Below the pieces are notes generated by a model that made no database searches, had not been told where the DNA came from, and worked only from the letters and a program-made list of their open reading frames with translations. Below, in pieces: positions 1 to 6,255 of a DNA stretch of 9,583 nt; the stretch's first letter is position 1; each line of letters opens with the position of its first letter. The DNA comes from Gammaproteobacteria bacterium (GTDB lineage Bacteria; Pseudomonadota; Gammaproteobacteria; GCF-002020875), in contig JABHIC010000056.1 of the NCBI GenBank assembly GCA_018671205.1, forward strand, positions 1 through 9,583. Direction: 5' to 3'. The position numbers and the translations under genes were made by a program.

Positions 1-305
1 CTGCTGTTGTGGCAGCGCCTGTTTCAGCCCCGGTAGCCAGTGGTGGTGCCGACGGTGGCGCGCTATTCCAGGCAAACTGTTTCGCCTGTCACGGGCCTGC
101 GGCGCCTATGCTGAATGCCCCTCAGGTAGGTGTGAATGCGAACTGGGTTCCTCGTCTGGAGAAGACGGGTGGGCGTGATGGTATGGTCGCAAGTGCAATT
201 GCTGGTGTGGCCGGGACGGCAATGGCCCCTCGTGGTGGCTCAGCGCTGAATGATGATGAGATTGGTGCGGTAGTCGACTACCTTCTCTCTCAGGCGGGTC
301 TGTAA
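1..305 (+). CDS. Cytochrome c5-family c-type cytochrome, 5' end missing
   Basis: This is a periplasmic electron carrier with one covalently bound haem, truncated on the left. A GTG at 9 could be read as a start, but the frame stays open to the window edge (reading AVVAAPVSAP) and no signal peptide is present, so the gene almost certainly begins upstream. The visible part starts with an Ala/Pro/Val-rich linker. A haem-binding CFACH motif (C-x-x-C-H) follows, about 23 residues after the GTG. The sequence MAPRGG is the counterpart of the MPPKGG of cytochrome c5, whose Met is the distal haem ligand. The C-terminal helix LNDDEIGAVVDYLL is typical of the family. Cytochromes c5 and c4 pass electrons to terminal oxidases or other periplasmic acceptors; the partner here is unknown. 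A strong terminator follows, separating it from dsbA. Family is confident, the exact subtype less so. Confidence 0.88.
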   Translation, partial: AVVAAPVSAPVASGGADGGALFQANCFACHGPAAPMLNAPQVGVNANWVPRLEKTGGRDGMVASAIAGVAGTAMAPRGGSALNDDEIGAVVDYLLSQAGL

Positions 306-336
306 TCTAGCCAGAGCGCTCAAAGGGCTAAATGAG

Positions 337-363
337 AAGGCTGCCAGCTCGGCAGCCTTTTTT
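337..363 (+). terminator. Rho-independent terminator after the cytochrome gene
   Basis: A perfect 9-bp stem (AAGGCTGCC at 337-345 pairing with GGCAGCCTT at 351-359) encloses a 5-nt loop. A run of six T (358-363) overlaps the end of the stem. It lies 32 bp after the cytochrome stop codon and should end that transcript, so dsbA needs its own promoter. A smaller GC hairpin (GCCGG-gaa-CCGGC, 371-383) follows directly; it has no T tract. Confidence 0.92.
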
Positions 364-406
364 ATGTGAGGCCGGGAACCGGCGCGGAACAGATATTGAC
401 CAGAAA

Positions 407-448
407 AACAAGATCAGAGAAACAAGATCAGAGAAACAAATTTAGAGA
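407..448 (+). repeat. Three tandem 14-bp repeats in the dsbA leader
   Basis: Two identical copies of AACAAGATCAGAGA (407-420 and 421-434) are followed by a diverged third, AACAAATTTAGAGA (435-448). The 14 bases before (393-406, ending in GACCAGAAA) look like a more degraded copy. The array ends 17 bp before the dsbA start codon, so it is in the untranslated leader or promoter region. TTGACC at 396-401 could be a -35 element, but no good -10 hexamer stands at the usual distance. The repeats may be a binding site for a regulator or simple slippage products; the sequence does not decide this. Confidence 0.75.
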
Positions 449-465
449 AACTAGGGAGTATTGAA

Positions 466-1119
466 ATGGGTACAAAGTGGATGATAGGCGTGATTGCTGC
501 GGTGGTGGCACTGGTTAACCTGACCATAGCCTCAGCAGAGTCTGTAAGTTATATGGAGGGGGTGGAGTACACCCGTATCAATAAGCCGTTACGGACGGTT
601 CAGCAGCCTGGCAAGATTGAGGTGCGTGAATATTTCTGGCATGGCTGTCCTCACTGTTTCAGCCTGGAGCCCTATGTGCAGCGCTGGTTGGCAACCAAGC
701 CAAAAAATGTAAATTTCCAGATGCAGCCGGCTATTTTGGGAGAGAGCTGGAAGCCTGCTGCTCAGGCCTTCTATACCGCCGCTCAACTGGGCCTGCTGGA
801 TAAGATACACCCCAGGCTTTTTGAGGCGATTCATCTGGAAAAGCGCAGTGGACTGGTCAAGAATGAGTTTGCACTGAAACTCTTTTTTGAGGAGCAGGGA
901 GTCAACCCGGAGCAGTTCGACAAAACCTGGAACTCTTTTGGGGTAAGCTCAAAAGTCAATCAGGCCATCCGTATGACTCGTCAGGCAGGACTTAATGGCG
1001 TTCCTGCTATGGTAGTGAATGGAAAGTATCTTACTGACCCCGGAACAGCGGGGGGGCGTGAGGAGATGTTTAGGGTTATCGAATTTCTGGTTGCCAAGGA
1101 GATGGCTGCGGCACAGTGA
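466..1119 (+). CDS. dsbA: Thiol:disulfide interchange protein DsbA
   Basis: This is the periplasmic oxidase that introduces disulfide bonds into exported proteins and is normally reoxidised by the membrane protein DsbB. An N-terminal signal peptide (residues 1-24: Lys near the start, then a hydrophobic stretch, then the cleavage-like sequence ASA before ES) directs export. The thioredoxin fold carries the active site CPHC at residues 61-64 inside EYFWHGCPHC. The conserved cis-proline loop is GVPAMVVNGKY, with Pro180. The length of 217 aa matches gammaproteobacterial DsbA (about 210). The start is supported by AGGGAG at 453-458, seven bases ahead of the ATG. The stop overlaps the birA start in GTGA, implying co-transcription. 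The two large exported proteins encoded downstream contain paired cysteines and could be substrates, but that link is inference. Confidence 0.95.
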   Translation: MGTKWMIGVIAAVVALVNLTIASAESVSYMEGVEYTRINKPLRTVQQPGKIEVREYFWHGCPHCFSLEPYVQRWLATKPKNVNFQMQPAILGESWKPAAQAFYTAAQLGLLDKIHPRLFEAIHLEKRSGLVKNEFALKLFFEEQGVNPEQFDKTWNSFGVSSKVNQAIRMTRQAGLNGVPAMVVNGKYLTDPGTAGGREEMFRVIEFLVAKEMAAAQ

Positions 1120-2105
1120 TCTCACCCGTTCAGCAGCGGCTGCTACGGTTACTGGCTGATGGTGAGTTACATAGCGGCACAGCGCTGGGGGAACGGGTAG
1201 GTATCAGTCGCGCAGCGGTCTGGAAGCAGATTCAGTCGCTGCAGGCCGAAGGGATAGAGGTTGTGGCTGAACTGCGTCATGGTTATCGGCTGCCAGCTGC
1301 TGTCAGCTTGCTCGATGCTGAGGATATCCTGGAGCAGCTGGAGGGTTCCATTCGGGAGCGTTTGCCCTCCGTGCAGGCCCTCTGGCAGTGCGACTCTACC
1401 AATAGTGAGCTGATGCGACAACTTCACCAGGGTGCTGAACCGGGGAGTGTGCTGCTGGCAGAGTATCAGAGCGGTGGGCGGGGACGACGGGGGAAATCGT
1501 GGATATCTCCTTTTGGTAGCAGTCTCAATCTCTCTCTACTCTGGCGTTTTTCAGGAGGGGTGATGGCCCTGAGTGGTCTGGGAATGGTGGTGGGCATTGC
1601 AATGGCCCACGCAGTGCAGGCCGTTGGGATAGAGGGGGCGATGTTGAAGTGGCCCAATGATCTGCATCTGGGGGATCACAAGTTGGGCGGGGTTCTGATC
1701 GAGTTAGAGGGGGAGAGCGAGGGGCCAACCGATATCGTGATTGGAGTGGGGATCAATGTTGCGCTCTCCGCTCAGGCCGGTGGGGTGATTGATCAGCCCT
1801 GGACCTCCCTGTCACACTACCTTAATCCAACCCCTACGCGCAACCAGCTCGCAGCGGCACTACTGAATCAGCTCACTCCTCGGTTGGACCGTTTCGAACA
1901 GAGTGGGCTGGCGGCGTTGATGCCGGAGTGGGAGGCGCTGGATCGGGTGCGCGGCTCTACCGTGGTTCTACAGCAGGAGAGTGGTGCGACCATTGGGGTG
2001 GCACGTGGAATCAATGCCCTTGGGGCACTTCAGCTGGAGTGCGAGGGCGCTATCCAGAGCCACTATAGCGGGGATCTCTCGCTACGTCTCCACCCCTCTG
2101 GCTAG
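1116..2105 (+). CDS. birA: Bifunctional biotin-protein ligase / biotin operon repressor BirA
   Basis: This cytoplasmic enzyme activates biotin with ATP to biotinyl-AMP and attaches it to the biotin carrier protein of acetyl-CoA carboxylase. In proteins of this two-domain class it also represses biotin synthesis genes. An N-terminal winged helix-turn-helix is visible at residues 5-58, with recognition region VGISRAAVWKQIQSL. The catalytic domain has the adenylate-binding loop GRGRRGK (121-127), the KWPND motif (178-182) and Lys189 in KLGGVLIE, equivalent to the catalytic lysine region of E. coli BirA. A C-terminal SH3-like domain occupies about 275-329. The length of 329 aa is normal (E. coli 321). 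The GTG start overlaps the dsbA stop, and AAGGAG at 1096-1101 is rather distant, so translation probably depends on coupling. Because the HTH domain is intact, regulation of bio genes is likely; no operator is visible in this window. Confidence 0.95.
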   Translation: MISPVQQRLLRLLADGELHSGTALGERVGISRAAVWKQIQSLQAEGIEVVAELRHGYRLPAAVSLLDAEDILEQLEGSIRERLPSVQALWQCDSTNSELMRQLHQGAEPGSVLLAEYQSGGRGRRGKSWISPFGSSLNLSLLWRFSGGVMALSGLGMVVGIAMAHAVQAVGIEGAMLKWPNDLHLGDHKLGGVLIELEGESEGPTDIVIGVGINVALSAQAGGVIDQPWTSLSHYLNPTPTRNQLAAALLNQLTPRLDRFEQSGLAALMPEWEALDRVRGSTVVLQQESGATIGVARGINALGALQLECEGAIQSHYSGDLSLRLHPSG

Positions 2106-2870
2106 ATGGAAGACTCCCTGCTCCCCGGCCGCCTCCTCGTGGATGCGGGCAATAGCCGCATCAAGTGGAGGGTACAGGGTGAGGCGGGAGCAACCCCTGT
2201 TGAGGTCATCGACAATGGTGCGATTGAGCGCGTGTTGCAGAGAGCCTGGTCTGAAATCCCACAACCCACGGAGGTCTGGCTCTGCAACAGTGCCGGGGCA
2301 GAGCGGGCAGAGCAGATCAGCGCAGTAGTGAGCGCGTGCTGGGGGCTCTCCATTGAGACCGCCCGGAGTGAAACCCGGTTGGGAGGGGTGGTGAACGGTT
2401 ATTACCAGCCATCACAGCTTGGTGTGGATCGCTGGCTTGGGATGGTTGCCGTCTGGCAGCGCAGCCACAGTGCCTTCTGTCTGGTCGATTGCGGAACAGC
2501 CATCACTATTGATCTGGTGAATGGTCTTGGTGAGCACCAGGGAGGGGTGATCCTGCCGGGATTCGATAGTAATCTGACAGCCCTGCTCCAGAGAGCCCCC
2601 CACCTGACCCCTGCTGCTCCATTAGCCCGGAGCAGCGAGTTAGGGAGAAGCACGGAAGAGGGGCTGAGCGGGTATGAGGGCGATGGGGTAGTTGCCGTTG
2701 AGCGGATAGTAAAACAGCTACGGCAGCAGTACAGTATATTCCAGCGGGTTGTCACCGGTGGTGAGGCTGAGAGGCTGACTCAATCCGCTAGCATCGACTA
2801 TTGGCACTGGCCTGATCTGGTGCTGGATGGGTTGTGGGCGCTCTCCACGGGGAGTCTGCCAGAACTGTGA
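2106..2870 (+). CDS. coaX: Type III pantothenate kinase CoaX
   Basis: This enzyme phosphorylates pantothenate with ATP, the first and committing step of coenzyme A synthesis. Type III enzymes belong to the ASKHA (acetate kinase/actin-like) fold and, unlike CoaA, are generally insensitive to CoA feedback. The phosphate-binding motif DAGNSRIKW lies at residues 13-21. GVDRW is at 106-110, with Asp108 the likely catalytic base. The second phosphate motif DCGTAITID is at 128-136, and the adenosine-region TGGEAERL is at 217-224. The length of 254 aa is typical. The ATG begins on the base after the birA stop (TAGATG) with no clear ribosome binding site, which suggests translational coupling. The birA-coaX pair is a recurrent cofactor arrangement in proteobacteria (compare Bordetella Bvg accessory factor, Baf). 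Two adjacent stops, TGATAA, end the gene. Confidence 0.94.
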   Translation: MEDSLLPGRLLVDAGNSRIKWRVQGEAGATPVEVIDNGAIERVLQRAWSEIPQPTEVWLCNSAGAERAEQISAVVSACWGLSIETARSETRLGGVVNGYYQPSQLGVDRWLGMVAVWQRSHSAFCLVDCGTAITIDLVNGLGEHQGGVILPGFDSNLTALLQRAPHLTPAAPLARSSELGRSTEEGLSGYEGDGVVAVERIVKQLRQQYSIFQRVVTGGEAERLTQSASIDYWHWPDLVLDGLWALSTGSLPEL

Positions 2871-2924
2871 TAAGCTTTCGGATATCCTACATCATCAAAC
2901 ATACCCCCATAACGCAGTATTCCG

Positions 2925-3653
2925 TTGAGAGTCACCTCATCCACTCTTTCTGATCAGATACCGGGACAGCGCATTGAGCTGGTTCGTTCCGCTCCGGTTC
3001 ATGCCGAACAGATCCATACCCTGCTACAGGATAAAGCGTTCTGGCGGCTGTTTCGCTCCAACCAGAAGCTGGATGAGTCGATCTCATCGATCCGCCAGAG
3101 GCTTGAGCGTGAGGTCAAAATTCCACTCGCCTCAACCAGCCAGATGGAGTGGTTGATCTTTGATCGGAGTAGTAAGCAGCGAGATGCCCCGATCGGTCTG
3201 GCGACCCTGGCAGACTTTCACCCTACCCATAAAAAAGCAGAATTCTTGCTGGGTATCCCCGACCCGTCCGATAGAGCTGCGGGGAAAAGCCTTGAGGCGG
3301 CCCTACTGTTATTGGACTTCTCCTTTAACCAGCTAAGGTTGAATAAGTTGGTCTCACTGGTCTATTGCTATAATATCGAGGCTCAAAAAAACACGGAGCG
3401 ACTGGGTTTTCAGCGAGAGGGGCTACTGCGTGCCCACTTCTGGAATAATCACTTGAATAGTGTGGTTGATGTGTATCAGAATGGGCTATTAGAGCAAGAT
3501 TTCAGGAGCCAGAAGCGCCTTTCAAAGCTTTCAAAGCGGCTGCTGAAACGAGACATCACCAGAGCAACAGAAACCCGCGCTACCCATGCCCAATCGGTGA
3601 GTTCAGATCAGCTCAGAGCGCTCAATGATGCGCTCCATTTTAAGCATAGATAA
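2925..3653 (+). CDS. GNAT-family N-acetyltransferase, RimJ/RimL-like
   Basis: This is a predicted cytoplasmic enzyme that transfers acetyl from acetyl-CoA to an amine; the substrate is not known. The fold is seen as beta-1 IELVRSAPVHAEQI (17-30), then the central LIFDRSS...APIGLATLADFHP and AEFLLGIPDP. The acetyl-CoA pyrophosphate loop is DRAAGKS (116-122), a version of the R/Q-x-x-G-x-G/A motif. The family hallmark NIEAQKNTERLGFQREGLLR is at 150-169. A basic tail (about 195-215, SQKRLSKLSKRLLKR) extends beyond the usual domain end and may bind nucleic acid, a ribosome or an acidic protein. The TTG at 2925 is the only usual start codon before beta-1, since TAA lies in frame at 2910-2912; the next in-frame ATG would destroy the domain. 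No convincing ribosome binding site precedes it, so the start is uncertain. It sits 54 bp after coaX and could belong to that operon. Confidence 0.85.
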   Translation: MRVTSSTLSDQIPGQRIELVRSAPVHAEQIHTLLQDKAFWRLFRSNQKLDESISSIRQRLEREVKIPLASTSQMEWLIFDRSSKQRDAPIGLATLADFHPTHKKAEFLLGIPDPSDRAAGKSLEAALLLLDFSFNQLRLNKLVSLVYCYNIEAQKNTERLGFQREGLLRAHFWNNHLNSVVDVYQNGLLEQDFRSQKRLSKLSKRLLKRDITRATETRATHAQSVSSDQLRALNDALHFKHR

Positions 3654-3687
3654 ACGATAAGATTATAGAAGATAAGGAAATAATGCC

Positions 3688-6246
3688 ATGAAACGCTCAA
3701 CTGCCACCCTGCTCCCCGCCCTCACCTCTATCGCCGTGGGTAAAGCCAGTGCAGCCTACCAACCCGATGAGATGGGTAGTGAGGAGATCACCAACCTATA
3801 TATCTCGGATATCGCAACCACTCAACCAGCGCAGGTACTGTTGGTGGCCTACAACGGAGAGGGGCTGTCTGAAATTATTGCTGCGGCAAACCTGAGTCCA
3901 GCCATAGATTCTGACTCCGTTAGCCCCTCAAGTGTGGTTTTTCCGGTCTCCTCTTCGACCCTTAATGAGTACCGTGAGAGCCCCCTTGAACTGATGGTTA
4001 CTACCGAGTCCGGTAGTGGTGAGATTGCGGTAGAGGAGCGGATCATGGTTGCTGAAAGCACCCTGGATCAGACACAAGCCCCGGGGTTTTCCGCGAGAGA
4101 GACTAGTAGTAAAGGGGGGACCACCACAGAACTTCCCAGTTGTGACTCTCTATCCAAAGCCAGCCCTGGTGTCAACTGTACCGAGGCCACCACTACCACG
4201 ACGACTGAGAGCACAGAGCTTCCCAGTTGTGACTCTCTAACCAGTGGGGCTAACCCCGGTGTGAACTGTACCGGGATCACCCTTCCGGATGGGAGTGGGA
4301 CCATTACAGAAGAGGAGATCGAAACAATTAATACTCAGGTCGAGGAGGAGGCAACCACCCTTGAGCAGACCCTGCAAGACCCGACCTCACTCACCCCTGC
4401 CGAGGTGGTCACCGCCCTCGCATCGACCGAAAATCTGATGGGCTCGCTGGCCACCCTGGCCGACAGTGGCGCGACCTTTACCCCGGAGGATCATGACAAG
4501 GTTCGCGAAGTGATGGGTGGGATCTCTAATACGGTGACCTCGGCAATATCACAGAATGCAACCCCGGCGGAGCTGGCCCAGCTTGCGGCATCCATCGTAA
4601 ATAGTGTGGGGAGTGTCGATAATATTCTTGCCAAGGTGGCAGATGCCAGTTCACAGGTCGACTTTTTTACCAAAACGGGGGAGCTGATTGATGCGGGTAT
4701 CGACGCGATCTCTTCCGGTTATGCTAACGATGCGGCAGGACAGAAAACACAAATTACCGCACTTGTGGGCAATCTGGGGGAGAGTGCAACGGCGGCGCTG
4801 AGCCAGCTTACTGCGGCAACCACTGAGGATTTCTCCAATGTACTGAAAAGCTCTGCCGAGACCTTTTCCAAGGCGGTCAGCTCCTCTACGGAGAATAACC
4901 TCTCTGCCGAGGTACTCAGCCAGTTGGGGCAGGATCTCTCCAGTGAGGTTCCCACCCTTTTTGATGATACAACCGCCTATCTAACGGCTTCCACCACGGT
5001 TGATCGAGCGGATGCCAAAGAGATCACCAATGGAATCTCCTCACTCTCTAACGCGATTCTGGATACCGGCACCCCGCTCAATGCCGAGGTTGTGACCAAG
5101 AACCAGGCCTTTGCCGATACCAGTATCACCCGCTCGATCAGTGCCATTGCCGAGGGCCATGCGCTCTCCATTGATGCTGCGGACATTCAGCAGCAGGATA
5201 GGGTTCAGGAGTTTCTGCGTGATAACCCCCTGGTGTTGCAAGATGTTCTTGCTGAGTCGATACCCAGGTTAACGGCCTCCATAGGGATTGGACAGGCGGC
5301 CCGTTCTACCAATATCGCCACCTCACTGGGGGTGGATGAGGCCACTGCCAGTGGTCTGGCCGACTCCCTTCCTGCGGCAGTGGATTCTCAGCAAGCGATC
5401 ACCACCACAACCAATAGTGATGGCTCCACGACAACGGTTAGCGCATTCAGTGCGCTCTCCTCTGCGGCGCTTGACAGCTTTACCGGAAGTTCATCCAATG
5501 AGCTGACGGTTGATCCCGCCAGCGGAGCCGTTAAAATCAGTGCCACGGCTTCCGGAACCTCCCTGGAGGGGAGTACCTCCTCTGTTTTTATCAGTGACAC
5601 CTACATCTCTTCTGATCTTCTTCCCGATGGGCTTCATACCCTTCCGGATGGCTCTCGCGTCTCGGTCTCTGCCGGGGTCTCCAATCGTCTATCCCCGGCA
5701 CCCGGAGATGCCACCTCCCTGCTTTATACCCTGGAAAATACGTTAGGACTCCCCTCTGCAATCTCATCAGATGGGCAGGTTGCGGTTGATCTGGGAGGGG
5801 TAGGAACATTTACCGCAGGTTTTGATTATCAGGTTAATCCAGACCTCTCCCGTGCGATTGCCTCCTCCTCCTTCTCGGTTATCGGGACGGACCCCTCCAG
5901 CACCGGCTTCTCTTATCTGGTCAATTTCGAGTCGGATGACACCACCCAGTTGATTCCCCCCTCCATTGCGGCGCTGACCTCAGTGATTAGTGTGCTTGAT
6001 ACCCTCTCTCTCAATTATCAGATTGACCGTTCCAGTGGGGTGATTACGGTTGCGGATAGCCTGCAGCTAAAACCGGACTATCTGCTGACCCCGTTAACGG
6101 CAGAGCAACAGAGCTATCTGCAGCAACAACCGATCATCACCGATGTTGCCATTGAGACGGATGATTACAACGGAGACTCGCTGAGTGATTTTGGGATAAT
6201 CACCCCGAATGGGTTCCAAAAACTCTATACGGTTTCCGGCCTCTGA
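3688..6246 (+). CDS. Large predicted exported Ser/Thr/Ala-rich protein, unknown family
   Basis: I do not recognise this 852-aa protein. A weak signal peptide is visible: KR at residues 2-3, a modestly hydrophobic LLPALTSIAVG, and a possible cleavage after ASA at 20-22. Residues 30-130 look beta-rich and Ig-like. Residues 147-196 hold a duplicated ELPSCDSL...PGVNCT motif separated by a six-Thr run; the only cysteines I find are C152, C164, C181 and C194. Residues 235-524 are amphipathic helices that I can read as about five ~57-residue degenerate repeats. After a Thr/Ser linker near 540-560, the rest is beta-rich. The last residues contain DYNGDSLSD (826-834), a D-x-N-x-D calcium-loop-like motif as in FG-GAP/VCBS proteins. 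The protein is acidic. AAGGAA at 3674-3679 lies nine bases before the ATG; an overlapping ATGCCATGA precedes it. The next gene, 9 bp on, encodes an outer-membrane barrel protein, so export or surface location is plausible. A secreted adhesin, surface-layer or matrix protein is possible; none is shown. Confidence 0.8.
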   Translation: MKRSTATLLPALTSIAVGKASAAYQPDEMGSEEITNLYISDIATTQPAQVLLVAYNGEGLSEIIAAANLSPAIDSDSVSPSSVVFPVSSSTLNEYRESPLELMVTTESGSGEIAVEERIMVAESTLDQTQAPGFSARETSSKGGTTTELPSCDSLSKASPGVNCTEATTTTTTESTELPSCDSLTSGANPGVNCTGITLPDGSGTITEEEIETINTQVEEEATTLEQTLQDPTSLTPAEVVTALASTENLMGSLATLADSGATFTPEDHDKVREVMGGISNTVTSAISQNATPAELAQLAASIVNSVGSVDNILAKVADASSQVDFFTKTGELIDAGIDAISSGYANDAAGQKTQITALVGNLGESATAALSQLTAATTEDFSNVLKSSAETFSKAVSSSTENNLSAEVLSQLGQDLSSEVPTLFDDTTAYLTASTTVDRADAKEITNGISSLSNAILDTGTPLNAEVVTKNQAFADTSITRSISAIAEGHALSIDAADIQQQDRVQEFLRDNPLVLQDVLAESIPRLTASIGIGQAARSTNIATSLGVDEATASGLADSLPAAVDSQQAITTTTNSDGSTTTVSAFSALSSAALDSFTGSSSNELTVDPASGAVKISATASGTSLEGSTSSVFISDTYISSDLLPDGLHTLPDGSRVSVSAGVSNRLSPAPGDATSLLYTLENTLGLPSAISSDGQVAVDLGGVGTFTAGFDYQVNPDLSRAIASSSFSVIGTDPSSTGFSYLVNFESDDTTQLIPPSIAALTSVISVLDTLSLNYQIDRSSGVITVADSLQLKPDYLLTPLTAEQQSYLQQQPIITDVAIETDDYNGDSLSDFGIITPNGFQKLYTVSGL
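4126..4273 (+). repeat. Intragenic tandem duplication of a cysteine-pair motif
   Basis: Two copies start at 4126 and 4213. The first 27 bases differ at one position only (4126-4152 versus 4213-4239). The second half of each unit, coding for PGVNCT, is at 4165-4182 and 4255-4272 with two silent changes between copies. The protein reads TELPSCDSL-x5/6-PGVNCT twice, 29 codons apart, separated by EATTTTTTES. Near-identity at the DNA level points to a recent duplication. The two cysteines in each copy (12 or 13 residues apart) could close a small disulfide loop in the periplasm or outside the cell. Confidence 0.85.
4390..5259 (+). repeat. About five degenerate ~57-residue helical repeats in the 852-aa protein
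   Basis: By eye, residues 235-524 divide into units starting LTPAEVVTALAS (235), TPAELAQLAAS (292), AAGQKTQITALVG (349), LSAEVLSQLGQ (405) and LNAEVVTKNQAF (464). Unit lengths are 57, 57, 56, 59 and 61. Each has a first helix of about 25 residues, a short turn often with D/T and F, and a second helix ending in patterns such as GISNTVTSAI, GIDAISSG or GISSLSNAI. No repeat is evident at the DNA level, so if real the duplication is old. The units resemble helical hairpins or coiled-coil stalk segments. Confidence 0.45.
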
Positions 6247-6255
6247 TTTTCGGAG

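Noticed and set aside
1981..2328. + strand frame of 115 codons spanning the birA/coaX junction
   Set aside because: It overlaps the conserved C-terminus of BirA and the N-terminal phosphate-binding motif of CoaX, and its Ser/Arg-rich translation resembles no protein family.
3649..3675. GATAA repeated at 3649, 3656 and 3671 in the short AT-rich gap before the 852-aa gene
   Set aside because: The spacing is irregular (7 and 15 bases) and the motif is short; it is probably AT-rich leader composition, although a weak promoter with TATAGA near 3664-3669 cannot be excluded.
3683..3691. Two-codon mini-ORF ATGCCATGA overlapping the start of the 852-aa gene
   Set aside because: It could affect initiation because it shares the ribosome binding site, but such short overlaps arise by chance and nothing else supports a regulatory leader peptide.
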